A stretch of 64,000 nt of DNA from Bifidobacterium pseudocatenulatum DSM 20438 = JCM 1200 = LMG 10505 (GCF_001025215.1 NZ_AP012330.1:2046001-2110000); one strand, 5' to 3'. Positions 53,239 through 62,207 are shown, numbered from the stretch's first letter. Notes: a model not told the origin generated them from the letters alone. A program made the numbers and translations.

Positions 53239-55407
53239 TCATTGCGCGAATTTGTTGAGGCGGCGATCGTAGGTCATGAGGCCGTTGAGCTCTTCTTCGA
53301 CGTCGGAAACCTGCGTATACACGTAGCCCGCCAATCCGCGTGATTCCAACGATTCCGCCGAATCAAGCACGGAACGGACGGCAGTGCGCCAATCCTCAAT
53401 CGAATCGTATTCACCGTAGCCGTACGCGCGCGAAACCGCAGCATGATCGGCAACCAACTGCGCCAATCCTCCGAATTCCGAAATCACGAACGCACGAACG
53501 CCATGCTGCGCAACCGGCAACACCGCGTAATGCGCGGCACGACGACGCCGCTTATGCCGCTTTTCATATTCGGCCACATACCCACGCAATGGCCCCTTAT
53601 CCGGGTAGATTTCCAGCGGACGGAAGTAGTTGTGCACGCTGTGAAAATCGCCGCAACGCTGGTCGTACCAGCCACTCGTGGCGTCGATCGGGCGCGTCGG
53701 GTCAAGCGCATGAATGCGTTCCGCCGCATCGCACGCGTCGAACTGCCCCCACCCTTCGTTGAACAGCACCCACGTGACGATCGACGGGTGGCCGGCAAGC
53801 ATGTGCACCATGGCATCGCAGGTGCGCGACCAGTCGCGGCGGTACGTCGAATCGTCGGCACCGAGCGCCGCGAAATGCTTCGCCGTGTCGTCGCGGTACT
53901 TGTTCCATGTGGCACGCATGAGCGTCGGCTTGCGGTTGGTGACCCACGCGTTGTATTCGCCGCCACCCGACACCGCGTCCTGCCATACCAGCATGCCGAG
54001 GCGGTCACAATGGTAGTACCAGCGCGCCGACTCGATTTTGATATGCTTGCGCAGCATAGTAAAGCCGGATTCCTTCATGGCGATTATGTCATGCACCAGC
54101 GCTTCATCACTCGGCGCGGTCAGCAGGCCGTCCGGCCAATAGCCCTGGTCGAGCACACCCTTGAGGAACACCGGCTTGCCATTGAGATGGAAGCGCGCGA
54201 TACCCTTCAAATCAGGCTTAATCTCAACCGTGCGGAACGCGCAATACGAGCGCACAATATCTTGCTTTTCCTGCGATTTCGCGGGTTTCTCTTGAATTTC
54301 CTGCGATTCTTGCTGCAGCTTTTCCTGCTTTCCCTGCGATTTCGCCGCACCAAATTCCAGCGTCGCCGTCACGTCATACAAATACGGATCGTTCGGCGAC
54401 CACAAGTGTTCGGCCCGCGTTGCGATTTCCGTGCGCACCTTGCGCATGCCAGCCGGCAGCAATTCGTCCGCGACGATCGTGCCGTCCGCGGGATCGGCTA
54501 CGACGATATGCAGTTTGGCATTCGGCTTGTCTCCGCCGATTTCCGCGCGAATAAACAATCTGCCGTCGGCGGCGCCCTTCAGCGTAAGCGTCTGCACGTA
54601 CGCTTCCGGCACGATCTCCATCCACACGCTCTGCCAAATGCCGCTTTGCGCGGTGTACCAAATCCCCTCGCGCTCGATTTTCTGCTTGCCGCGCATTTGC
54701 GTACCCGAATCGTTCGGATCGTACACGCACAACGCAATCTCGAAAGCATCATCGGGATCGACGAATGCCGAAATATCGACGTCAAACGGCAAATATCCCC
54801 CGACATGCATCCCTGCAAACTGCCCGTTGATAAAGCAGGCGCACACGTAATCGACCGCTTCGAAATGCAGCATCAAGCGGTTCGCATCGCCGATCTGCCG
54901 AACCGCTTCCCCTCCCCCAAGCGTCACGGGATGCACCACCGTGCGATACCAGATCATATTGTCTGGGTAAATCGTCTGATGCACGCCGGAAAGCGCGGAT
55001 TCCGGGGAGAACGGCACCAAAATCTTGCCGTCGAACGTTTCGGGGATGGCCGCTTCCTTCACTGCCTGCACCGCTTCGTCACGGGTGAGCACAGCCGCGG
55101 ATTTGCGCCATTTCGAGCCGTTGCCGCTTTCGGGAATGGATACGATCGCGTAATCCCAGAATCCGTTGAGCATGGTGTGATTGCCGCGCACCATGGTTGG
55201 GCGCGGATGCTCGTTCAGGATTGGCGTGCGGCCGTTTTCCAGTTTGCGTTCGCCGTCTTTTGCAGGGCAGAACGCCTTGTGGGCGTCGTTGGAAGACAGC
55301 CATTCGCCGGCGATCTGTTCGCCCCAAGGCGTCCACAACTGCTGCAGCGGCTCTTGGGAACGCATTTTCGTAGGCGCGGCTTTCAGCACTCGCTTGACGT
55401 CCAACAT
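53239..55407 (-). CDS. GH2 beta-glycosidase (non-LacZ subfamily)
   Basis: Glycoside hydrolase family 2 protein, 722 aa, no signal peptide. An N-terminal jelly-roll carries EHPRPTMVRGNHTMLNGFWD. The barrel has acid/base Glu in VLFNEGWGQFD (near residue 550) and nucleophile Glu in VISEFGGLAQ (near 642). Residues about 354-383 are a Gln/Glu/Lys-rich repetitive insertion (KQEKLQQESQEIQEKPAKSQ) in the middle domain, encoded by repeats of TTCCTGCGATTTC-like DNA. Specificity could be galactosidase, glucuronidase or arabinosidase. GGGAGG supports the start at 55407. Confidence 0.85.
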   Translation of the reverse strand: MLDVKRVLKAAPTKMRSQEPLQQLWTPWGEQIAGEWLSSNDAHKAFCPAKDGERKLENGRTPILNEHPRPTMVRGNHTMLNGFWDYAIVSIPESGNGSKWRKSAAVLTRDEAVQAVKEAAIPETFDGKILVPFSPESALSGVHQTIYPDNMIWYRTVVHPVTLGGGEAVRQIGDANRLMLHFEAVDYVCACFINGQFAGMHVGGYLPFDVDISAFVDPDDAFEIALCVYDPNDSGTQMRGKQKIEREGIWYTAQSGIWQSVWMEIVPEAYVQTLTLKGAADGRLFIRAEIGGDKPNAKLHIVVADPADGTIVADELLPAGMRKVRTEIATRAEHLWSPNDPYLYDVTATLEFGAAKSQGKQEKLQQESQEIQEKPAKSQEKQDIVRSYCAFRTVEIKPDLKGIARFHLNGKPVFLKGVLDQGYWPDGLLTAPSDEALVHDIIAMKESGFTMLRKHIKIESARWYYHCDRLGMLVWQDAVSGGGEYNAWVTNRKPTLMRATWNKYRDDTAKHFAALGADDSTYRRDWSRTCDAMVHMLAGHPSIVTWVLFNEGWGQFDACDAAERIHALDPTRPIDATSGWYDQRCGDFHSVHNYFRPLEIYPDKGPLRGYVAEYEKRHKRRRRAAHYAVLPVAQHGVRAFVISEFGGLAQLVADHAAVSRAYGYGEYDSIEDWRTAVRSVLDSAESLESRGLAGYVYTQVSDVEEELNGLMTYDRRLNKFAQ

Positions 55408-55514
55408 AAGAGCCTCCCTGCAGCATCGCATTTCCCTCAACTTCCCCATTGTAACGAGAGGAATGGCAAAGAGAAATAGCGATTGTTACGGATTTTGAAA
55501 TCGATTCAATCCGG

Positions 55515-55605
55515 ATTGCACTATAGATTTGTAAAATCGTATATAGAAAGTCGAATATTGCACATTAGATTTACAAGTCGGATTTGCAAAATCAGATATA
55601 AAAAG
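55515..55605. repeat. AT-rich degenerate tandem repeat upstream of the GH2 gene
   Basis: GATTTGYAAAATC with flanking TATA occurs at 55526 and 55581, and ATTGCAC...TAGATTT at 55515 and 55557. It may hold the GH2 promoter and operators. Confidence 0.5.
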
Positions 55606-55639
55606 CCGGTGCAAGAACTTCGTAATTCCTTGCACCGGC
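55605..55639 (-). terminator. terminator of metG
   Basis: GCCGGTGCAAG pairs with CTTGCACCGGC (11 bp) downstream of the metG stop. Confidence 0.75.
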
Positions 55640-55707
55640 AATCAGAACAACTCACCTTAGCGGCAAATCAGGCCAAATCAAGCCGAATCCCCAGGTGAAT
55701 CAGCGAA

Positions 55708-57570
55708 TCAGCCTTCCAGCTTGGCCTTTTCGGCGGCAAGACGGGCCGCCTCGGCCTCACGACGAGCCTTCAGCTCCGAATCGAAGCGAGCGAGCTCCTC
55801 TTCGACGGCCTCCGGCGGAATCTTCGCGAAAATCGGATGCGGCTTCGGCACTGCAGTGCCGGCCACGATCGGCTCGGAAGCCCACGGATGCACGGTTTCG
55901 CCCAGCTTGTAGTCGCCGGTGATGATCGGATACATGAAGCCCGGCTTGTCGAGATCCTCGACCTCTTCCAAGCGCGGCAACGGCGAGAACGTGCCTGTGC
56001 CGCCGAGAGCCTCCCACACCTTCTGCGCGGAATGCGGCAGGAACGGGGCCAGCAGGTGGTTCGCGTCGGACACGGCCTGGGCGGCAACGTGCAGCACGGT
56101 GCCGAGGCGAGCCGGATTGTCCTTGATCTTCCACGGTTCGGTGGCGGAAATGTACTTGTTGATGTCGCCGACCACGCGCATGGCTTCACTCAGCGCGTTC
56201 TTCTGGCGATGGTTCTCGATCAGCGAACCGACCGTGTCGAACGCGGCCTTGGTTTCGCTCAGCAGAGCGCGATCCTCATCGGTCATTTCGCTCTCATCGA
56301 GCGCCGGAATCTCACCGAAGTTCTTGTTCATCAGATTGGCCACACGGTTGACGAGGTTGCCCCAGGAAGCGGCAAGCTCCTCGTTGTTGTGGCGCACGAA
56401 CTCAGCCCATGTGAAGTCGGAATCGGAGCTTTCCGGACCGGCCACGGAAATGTAGTAGCGCACGGCATCCACAGGGTAGCGGGCGAGAATGTCCTTCACA
56501 TAAATGACGATGCCACGCGAAGACGAGAACTTCTTGCCTTCCATGGTCATGAATTCGGAAGCCACGACCTGCTCCGGCATGTTCAGCGGACCGAGCTTGC
56601 CGGTTTCGCCGCCCTTGGAGCCCTGACCGTTGTAGCCGAGCATTTCGGACGGCCAGATCTGGGAGTGGAACGTGATGTTGTCTTTGCCCATGAAGTAGTA
56701 GCCCGGGGTTTCCGGATCATTCCACCATGCGCGCCATGCTTCCGGATCGCCCTTGCGGCGAGCCCATTCGATGGATGCCGACAAGTAGCCGATCACCGCG
56801 TCGAACCACACGTACAGCTTCTTGTTCGGATTGTCGATCCAGCCGGCAACCGGAACGGGAATGCCCCAGTCGATGTCACGCGTGATGGCACGCGGCTTGA
56901 CTTCCTTGAACAGGCCGATGGAGAAGTTGATGACGTTGGTACGCCAGCCTTCGCGGGTCTTCAGCCATGCGAGATTGGCTTCGGCGAGCGCCGGCAGGTC
57001 GAGGAAGAAGTGTTCGGTTTCCTCAAAGCGCGGGGTTTCGCCGTTGATTTTGGAAACGGGATTGATGAGCTCGTCCGGGTCGAGTTCGTTGCCGCAGGCG
57101 TCGCACTGGTCGCCGCGGGCACCGTCGGCACCGCAGATCGGGCAGGTGCCTTCGATGTAACGGTCAGGCAGGGTGCGGCCGGTGGACGGCGAGATGGCGA
57201 CCTTCTGGGTGCCCTTATAAATGTAGCCGTTGGCGAGGCACTGCTTGAACAGTTCCTGCACCACCTGCTCGTGATTGCCGGTGGTGGTGCGGGTGAACAG
57301 GTCGTAGCTCAGGCCGAGATCGCACAGATCCTTGGCGATCACACGGTTGTAACGGTTGGCGAGCTCCTGTGCGCTGACGCCTTCCTTGTCGGCTTCCACC
57401 AGGATCGGGGTGCCGTGCTCGTCGGTGCCAGACACCATCAGCACGTCATTGCCCTTCATGCGCTCGTAGCGCGCGTATACGTCGGAGGGCACGCCGAATC
57501 CGGCGACGTGACCGATATGACGGGGGCCGTTAGCATACGGCCAAGCAACATTCACCAAAATATGACTCAT
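55708..57570 (-). CDS. metG: methionyl-tRNA synthetase
   Basis: Class I aminoacyl-tRNA synthetase charging tRNA-Met, 620 aa. HIGH motif in GPRHIGHV (residues 15-22), zinc knuckle CPICG...CDACG near 143-162, and KMSKS-type loop KFSSSRG near 350. It lacks the C-terminal tRNA-binding (EMAP-like) domain and ends in a Lys/Ala/Glu-rich helix. Upstream lies a run of DnaA-box-like sequences and a divergent AbiEi-like gene. Confidence 0.96.
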   Translation of the reverse strand: MSHILVNVAWPYANGPRHIGHVAGFGVPSDVYARYERMKGNDVLMVSGTDEHGTPILVEADKEGVSAQELANRYNRVIAKDLCDLGLSYDLFTRTTTGNHEQVVQELFKQCLANGYIYKGTQKVAISPSTGRTLPDRYIEGTCPICGADGARGDQCDACGNELDPDELINPVSKINGETPRFEETEHFFLDLPALAEANLAWLKTREGWRTNVINFSIGLFKEVKPRAITRDIDWGIPVPVAGWIDNPNKKLYVWFDAVIGYLSASIEWARRKGDPEAWRAWWNDPETPGYYFMGKDNITFHSQIWPSEMLGYNGQGSKGGETGKLGPLNMPEQVVASEFMTMEGKKFSSSRGIVIYVKDILARYPVDAVRYYISVAGPESSDSDFTWAEFVRHNNEELAASWGNLVNRVANLMNKNFGEIPALDESEMTDEDRALLSETKAAFDTVGSLIENHRQKNALSEAMRVVGDINKYISATEPWKIKDNPARLGTVLHVAAQAVSDANHLLAPFLPHSAQKVWEALGGTGTFSPLPRLEEVEDLDKPGFMYPIITGDYKLGETVHPWASEPIVAGTAVPKPHPIFAKIPPEAVEEELARFDSELKARREAEAARLAAEKAKLEG

Positions 57571-57708
57571 GGTGCCCGATTATACAAAGCGCCATATCCC
57601 GCATTTTCCATGTATTTCGGTAGTTGGATTTTTATTGGAGGATGGACGTGCGATCATCGATTTCAATCGTTTGAAATAGTTTGCATCATAATTTGCATAT
57701 CTGCCGAT

Positions 57709-57756
57709 CTATCCACATTGTTGCATTACGTAACAATCATTTTCCACATATCCACA
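57709..57756. promoter_or_regulatory. cluster of DnaA-box-like sequences
   Basis: CTATCCACA (57709), TTTTCCACA (57740) and ATATCCACA (57748) each differ by one base from the TTATCCACA DnaA box, in an AT-rich stretch between metG and the AbiEi-like gene. Confidence 0.35.
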
Positions 57757-57808
57757 GATTTTCGGGGGCTGGTGGCGCAACGGAATTCGAATCCGCTACG
57801 GTACCGTC

Positions 57809-58384
57809 ATGGACACTCCACCACCCCTTCTGGGCAACGATGACCTTCCGGGCCCGATGTGCCTGAACCTGCTGGCCTCATCCGGCGCGCTGTGCAAGCT
57901 CGACAGCGCGAACGCCTATTCATGCCACGATTCGGACACGTTGTACGGGCGGTCCTGCATCATCGCGACATTGCTGCCGAGCCGGTCCGTGGCATGTTCA
58001 CGCACCGCCGCATGGGTTTGGCTAGGCGGCACCTTCCCCGAATCCATCGACATTATCGCGAAAGCCCACTATCGAGCGCTACGTTACGGCCGTAAAATCA
58101 ACGTTTTCAACCGTCTCGCACCAAACGAACACACCATCAAAGTCGGTCCGATCATCGTGACCACGCCTGTTCGCACCGCATGCGATCTCGCATTGAACTG
58201 CACCCCCGAAAGCGAATCGTTGGTTTCCGAAATCATCTGCATGCTCATGCAGGAATTTCATTTCCGCTCCAACGATTGCATGCAAATCATGCAGGAGACG
58301 AAGCATATTCGCAACGCGCCACAGGCGCGCAACTACATTCTTGCGATCGACGGAAGAAGCGACGAATATGAGCGCAGCGCATAG
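57809..58384 (+). CDS. AbiEi-like protein (type IV antitoxin-related)
   Basis: 191 aa. The central segments CSRTAAWVWLGG, an intervening strand with RKINVFNR, and GPIIVTTPVRTACDLAL follow the pattern of AbiEi antitoxin-like proteins of actinobacteria (a His/Ser-rich ATAAWLHG-type helix, then GxPVTTPxRTxxDLA). The N-terminal winged-helix part seems short and no toxin (AbiEii nucleotidyltransferase) is next to it. There is no Shine-Dalgarno; a 10-bp palindrome ACGGTACCGT abuts the ATG, so a leaderless or autoregulated start is possible. It overlaps the next gene by 17 bp. Family call is moderate. Confidence 0.6.
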   Translation: MDTPPPLLGNDDLPGPMCLNLLASSGALCKLDSANAYSCHDSDTLYGRSCIIATLLPSRSVACSRTAAWVWLGGTFPESIDIIAKAHYRALRYGRKINVFNRLAPNEHTIKVGPIIVTTPVRTACDLALNCTPESESLVSEIICMLMQEFHFRSNDCMQIMQETKHIRNAPQARNYILAIDGRSDEYERSA

Positions 58385-58838
58385 CAGGCATAAGGCGCGG
58401 CGCGCGACGCACGCCGACAGGATAGGTGCCGACAGAGCAAACGGATTCCGCAGACTGCTCGGAATCCAAGAAAAACGCAGGCCACGGACGCATCGCGAGA
58501 CGCATCGGGATGCGCGGAATCTCGCACACCGTGCACAGCGGACGCGCCGCGAACCGCCGCCATACCAGCCCAAACCGCGGCCGAAACCGCTGGTGGATCC
58601 GCCGTCTCCCCCAATTCCATTGACGCCGCTGGTGGCGTGCAGTCCGGACACACCGCAGGACGTGCTATGGCATATCGCGGAATACGCGCCGCAACTGCGC
58701 AAATGGCTGGTCGCCAATCCTTCCGCAACACCGGCGATGTTGGACTATCTTGCGCAAGTCGGCGGGCCGGACGTGGCCCGCGCCCTGCAAATACTGCTGG
58801 AATCGTTGGAATCGTGCGGATCGCAAGCATGCAGCTAA
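58368..58838 (+). CDS. small basic protein with variant leucine-rich-repeat (LRV)-like C-terminal domain
   Basis: 156 aa from the ATG inside the 3' end of the AbiEi-like gene. Residues 1-75 are very basic and Pro/Arg/His-rich, probably disordered. The last 60 residues form a helical domain with LVACSPDTPQDVLWHIAEYA, LRKWLVANPSATPAMLDYL and GGPDVARALQILLESL. This resembles the variant leucine-rich-repeat domain seen at the ends of several bifidobacterial proteins. GGAAGAAG precedes the start. Function unknown; translational overlap suggests it works with the AbiEi-like protein. Confidence 0.6.
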   Translation: MSAAHSRHKARRATHADRIGADRANGFRRLLGIQEKRRPRTHRETHRDARNLAHRAQRTRREPPPYQPKPRPKPLVDPPSPPIPLTPLVACSPDTPQDVLWHIAEYAPQLRKWLVANPSATPAMLDYLAQVGGPDVARALQILLESLESCGSQACS

Positions 58839-58896
58839 CACTTGCGCGACGGGCAATCGCACGATAGGCAATCGCCGGACGGTAACTAATATGGAC

Positions 58897-59961
58897 TCAC
58901 TGCTTCATCGCAAGAACCGCATTGTAGACCTGCTTGCGATTGGCAAGCGAGCCGTCCGCAAGGGGATGCTCGGCAACGACCTGCGAAATCGCGTCTTTGA
59001 TGCGCAGATTGTCTTCCTGCGCACGGTCGATCGACAGCACCGCCAAGTCTTCGACGCTCAACGATGCGGGGGCAGCAGCGTCAGCCTCCTCTTCGGAAGC
59101 GCCGGCAACGACCAACACCATTTCGCCGCGCGGCGGCTCGTCGATCACGCTCTGGCGAATCTGCGCGATGGTTCCGCGACGGATCTGCTCAAAATCCTTG
59201 GTAAGTTCACGGCAAAGCGCCATCTTGCGGTTCGGACCGAACACGTCAAGCAGGTCGGCCATGGAATCGTCGATGCGATGCAGGGTTTCGTAAAACACGA
59301 TGGTGCGGCGTTCAGAACGCAGGGTACGCAGGTATTGCACGCGTTCGGAATGCTTGCGCGGCAGGAATCCTTCATAGCAGAAGCGGTCGGTGGGCAGTCC
59401 TGAAAGGCACAGCGCGTCCAGCACTGCGGACGGGCCGGGAGCGCAGGTGACGGGCAGGCCACGTTCGATGGCGCGACGCACGATCGCGAGGCCCGGATCG
59501 TTGATGGTCGGCATGCCCGCGTCGGACACGACCAGCACGGTAGCGCCGGTTTCCACCTGATCGAGCAGACCGTCGGACTTGTCTCGCTCGTTGTGATCGT
59601 GGTAGGCCACCACGCGGCCGTTCACGTGCACGCCGAGACGGTTGGCGAGCGCGTAGAGACGGCGGGTGTCTTCGGCGGCCACGATGTCGGCGCGTTCCAG
59701 GAGCGCAATGAGGCGTGCGGAGGCGTCGGCCGTGTTGCCGATCGGCGTGGCAGCCATCACCACCGTGCCTTGCGGAACGTCGGTTCCGCACACGAGGGCG
59801 TCAAGCCCCGTACCAGACTGTTCTGTTCCAGACTGTTCCGCCGCTGTCGGCGATTCTGCCATCTCCGCCGTATTCACCATTCCCGCAGTTCCCGTTACTT
59901 CTGCCGTATTCGCACTCAACTCATTCAGTTTCAAGTCCAACGTCTCATTCATGCGTTCCAT
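58897..59961 (-). CDS. rsmI: 16S rRNA (cytidine1402-2'-O)-methyltransferase
   Basis: SAM-dependent tetrapyrrole-methylase-fold enzyme that 2'-O-methylates C1402 of 16S rRNA, 354 aa. Family motifs: VMAATPIGNTADASARLI near residue 68, AAEDTRRLYAL near 95, VVSDAGMPTINDPG near 150, and FYETLHRI near 225. The first 65 residues are a Thr/Ala/Glu/Gly-rich low-complexity extension (NTAEVTGTAGMVNTAEMAES) that other RsmI proteins lack. Array C lies just upstream of the start. Confidence 0.93.
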   Translation of the reverse strand: MERMNETLDLKLNELSANTAEVTGTAGMVNTAEMAESPTAAEQSGTEQSGTGLDALVCGTDVPQGTVVMAATPIGNTADASARLIALLERADIVAAEDTRRLYALANRLGVHVNGRVVAYHDHNERDKSDGLLDQVETGATVLVVSDAGMPTINDPGLAIVRRAIERGLPVTCAPGPSAVLDALCLSGLPTDRFCYEGFLPRKHSERVQYLRTLRSERRTIVFYETLHRIDDSMADLLDVFGPNRKMALCRELTKDFEQIRRGTIAQIRQSVIDEPPRGEMVLVVAGASEEEADAAAPASLSVEDLAVLSIDRAQEDNLRIKDAISQVVAEHPLADGSLANRKQVYNAVLAMKQ

Positions 59962-60002
59962 GCCTTCAGCCTATCCAACGCAAAGGAAAACAGCCCTCCC
60001 CG

Positions 60003-60251
60003 CGTCCTAAACCCCCAATCGCTGGAACAATCCGGACACAAAACAGACCCTCAGCGGGGTGATTCCCCCACCCACTGGAACAATCACCCCGCTTACAGCC
60101 CCAGTAACGTCCCAAAACATCCAGACATTGGAACAATTCGGACGCCAACAGGCTTAAAAACGTCCTGATTCTTCCAGTGACTGGAAGAATCCGCCCTCCT
60201 ACAAGACTAAAAGCGGGCAGATTCCTCCACCGACTGGAAGAATCCGCCCGC
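60003..60251. repeat. five-unit 53-bp palindromic repeat array C
   Basis: Five units whose CCAG/CCAA/CCAC starts at 60015, 60068, 60121, 60174 and 60227 (spacing exactly 53 each). Unit 4 has the perfect palindrome TTCCAGTGACTGGAA. Units 1-3 carry GGAACAAT instead of GGAAGAAT. It is more diverged from arrays A and B than they are from each other. It lies upstream of rsmI and downstream of the GH26 remnant. Confidence 0.9.
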
Positions 60252-60280
60252 AAACGCATGTTTACACCGCGCACACGTAC

Positions 60281-60610
60281 TTACCTCGTGTACATACGTG
60301 GCAGCGAATCGGCCATGCGTATGAAGCTGTTGCGCGCGAAAGCGTTGAAATCGCGCGCATACGGCGATTCCGGCAGCGGAGTGCCATATGCGCCCGTGCC
60401 GGCAGCGCCCGAATCATTGCCCCAGACCGCCGGATATGCGCCGGTCACGGCATGCACGTCGGAATCCGTATCGGGGGTAATCACCTTGCTGGTTTCGTTT
60501 TGATGACCGAACATGGAGAATTTTCCGGCCGCCGCATGCAACGCTTCGAGCAGCGCCCGCGATTGCCGATTCAGATTCCCATCAACCGATTGCGCAAGAT
60601 TTTCCGCCAC
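60281..60610 (-). pseudogene. internally deleted GH26 (beta-mannanase-like) remnant
   Basis: 109 aa with a GTG start and GGGAG ribosome site. The first half, GKFSMFGHQNETSKV followed by SDVHAVTGAYPAVWGNDSG, matches the N-terminal barrel entry of GH26 mannanases (FGHQ..T...SDV..VTG.YPAV.G.D). The second half, SPYARDFNAFARNSFIRMA then LPRMY, resembles the extreme C-terminus of the same family. About 250-300 residues carrying both catalytic Glu are missing, so the protein cannot be active. The frame is intact, so the short product could still be made. Homology of the second half is less certain than the first. Confidence 0.6.
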
Positions 60611-61162
60611 GATTCACACTCCCTTGTATTTGCCGTATTCGCCTAGTCTTGCATTGCCCCAACCGCTCTCGCATTGCCTTACTGCTGTTTCCACGCTATC
60701 TTCCGCGCCATCGAAACACACTTTCGTACCGTCAACATGCGCGATTCGTGTTCAGCGGCCCCACTATTTGATTTGTTGACCTCACGATTCCGTTTTTCGC
60801 CGCCTTTTTTCAAATCGTGAGGTCACCAAATCAAAATCATGAGGTCACCCCCCCCCAAAAAAAAAACCAAAATCGTAAGGTCACAACGCCAAATCACAAT
60901 GAGCGATACGCGATATACCGGATATATCGCATACTCTAAAGCCAAACAGCCAAACGCCAAACACCACCAAACCAAAATCACCCACCGCAGTTGGCACTTT
61001 GCGTCCGTTTGTGCAGATTTGCCAACCGTCGGGCATTACTAGGCGCCGCATTAGAGGGCCACTGGTAGGCTGACATTGGTTCCGCGAGGCCAACCCACAC
61101 AAGGCAGCCTGAACCACTTAATTTTGGACGTTTAGATGTAAGGTACTCACAGAGAGCATTTC
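60611..61162. other. intergenic region with palindrome family copy 2 and homopolymer tract
   Basis: About 550 bp. It contains the GACCTCACGATT element and its partial copies (60778-60884) and a C9-A10 tract (60848-60866). The last 100 bp presumably hold the dedA promoter. No coding evidence. Confidence 0.6.
60778..60884. repeat. intergenic palindrome family GACCTYACGATT, copy 2, with tandem half-arms
   Basis: GACCTCACGATT (60778) pairs with AAATCGTGAGGTC (60812-60824); AAATCATGAGGTCAC (60834) and AAATCGTAAGGTCAC (60870) are two more arm copies. It is the same element as at 28451. Confidence 0.75.
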
Positions 61163-61849
61163 ATGGGAATTATCAACTTCTTCATTAATCTGCTCAAGGA
61201 TCCGCGCACGGCGATCGCCAGCTGGATCTCCATGGGCGTCGCCCCCACGCTTGGTTTCATCTTCCTGATTGTGTTCGTCGAAACCGGCGTCGTGTTCTTC
61301 CCGTTCCTGCCGGGCGACTCCCTGCTGTTCGCCGCCGGCTTCTTCGCCGCGCCCGACGCCCAGACCGGCGTTTCCGCACTACCGCTGTTCGCGCTGCTGC
61401 CCGTGGTCTGGTGCGCTCCGATCATCGGCGACCAGTGCAACTACTGGATCGGCCACTTCTTCGGCCGTCGCATCATCGAATCCGGCAGAGTCAAGGCTAT
61501 GACCCCCGAACGCCTCGCCAAAACCGAAGGCATGATCGAAAAGTGGGGCCCGCTCGCCGTGTTCCTCGGCCGTTTCTTCCCGTTCATCCGCACGTTCATG
61601 CCGTTCATTTCCGGCATTTCCGGCATGCGTTGGAGCCGTTTCACCCCGTTCTCCGTGCTCGGCGGCCTGTGCTGGTCCACCCTGTTCACGCTGCTCGGCT
61701 ACTTCTTCGGCGGCATTCCGGCCGTGCAGAAGCATTTCGAACTGGTCATCATTGCGATTCTCGTGCTGTCGCTGATTCCTACCTTCGTCGGCTTGCTCAA
61801 AGCAAAGTTCGACAAAAAGAAGGCTGATACCGCGACCGCGGAAGCCTGA
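61163..61849 (+). CDS. DedA-family membrane protein
   Basis: 228 aa, SNARE-associated/DedA/VTT family, thought to act as lipid scramblases or flippases and to support membrane homeostasis. The re-entrant motif is VFFPFLPGDSLLFAAGF. The second conserved block, VFLGRFFPFIRTFMPFISG, carries the essential Arg residues. Four to five helices. The C-terminus is short and Lys-rich. The Shine-Dalgarno is weak (GAGAG). Confidence 0.9.
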   Translation: MGIINFFINLLKDPRTAIASWISMGVAPTLGFIFLIVFVETGVVFFPFLPGDSLLFAAGFFAAPDAQTGVSALPLFALLPVVWCAPIIGDQCNYWIGHFFGRRIIESGRVKAMTPERLAKTEGMIEKWGPLAVFLGRFFPFIRTFMPFISGISGMRWSRFTPFSVLGGLCWSTLFTLLGYFFGGIPAVQKHFELVIIAILVLSLIPTFVGLLKAKFDKKKADTATAEA

Positions 61850-61971
61850 TCTTACGTTTTCTCCTTTTCTTGCGATTGCGGTGTCTTTCGATTTTTCGGA
61901 AGGCACCGTTTTCGTATGCTTTCGCATGCTTTTCCTGCAAGGGATATTCCGCAACACGCGAATCTCGCAGA

Positions 61972-62000
61972 TTGCATTCGTACAGACTTCGTACTAGAAT
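61972..62000 (+). promoter_or_regulatory. promoter of tRNA-Ala
   Basis: TTGCAT, 17-nt spacer, TAGAAT, about 42 nt before the tRNA 5' end. Confidence 0.55.
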
Positions 62001-62041
62001 CGCGAGAGTTGTCTTGCTTAGCGTGTTGCTAGACATGACTT

Positions 62042-62114
62042 GGGGCCGTAGCTCAGTTGGTAGAGCGCTTCGTTCGCATCGAAGAGGTCGCGGTTTCGAC
62101 TACCGTCGGCTCCA
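62042..62114 (+). tRNA. tRNA-Ala (anticodon CGC)
   Basis: 73-nt cloverleaf: acceptor GGGGCCG/CGGCTCC, D arm GCTC...GAGC, anticodon stem CTTCG/CGAAG with loop TTCGCAT (anticodon CGC, reading GCG), T stem GCGGT/ACCGT with loop TTCGACT. CCA is not encoded. A terminator hairpin follows. Confidence 0.93.
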
Positions 62115-62116
62115 CT

Positions 62117-62155
62117 AAGCCCGCTGCATTCATTCCACCGCAGCGGGCTTTTTCT
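62117..62155 (+). terminator. terminator of tRNA-Ala
   Basis: AGCCCGCTGC pairs with GCAGCGGGCT, followed by TTTTCTTTTCC: a canonical intrinsic terminator. Confidence 0.85.
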
Positions 62156-62207
62156 TTTCCTAGCCACCAGACAAATCTGCCATACGTAAGCGAGATGGGG
62201 CGAAAAA

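Noticed and set aside
57709..57756. Replication origin
   Set aside because: Only three imperfect DnaA boxes and none of dnaA, dnaN, recF, gyrB or parAB in the window.
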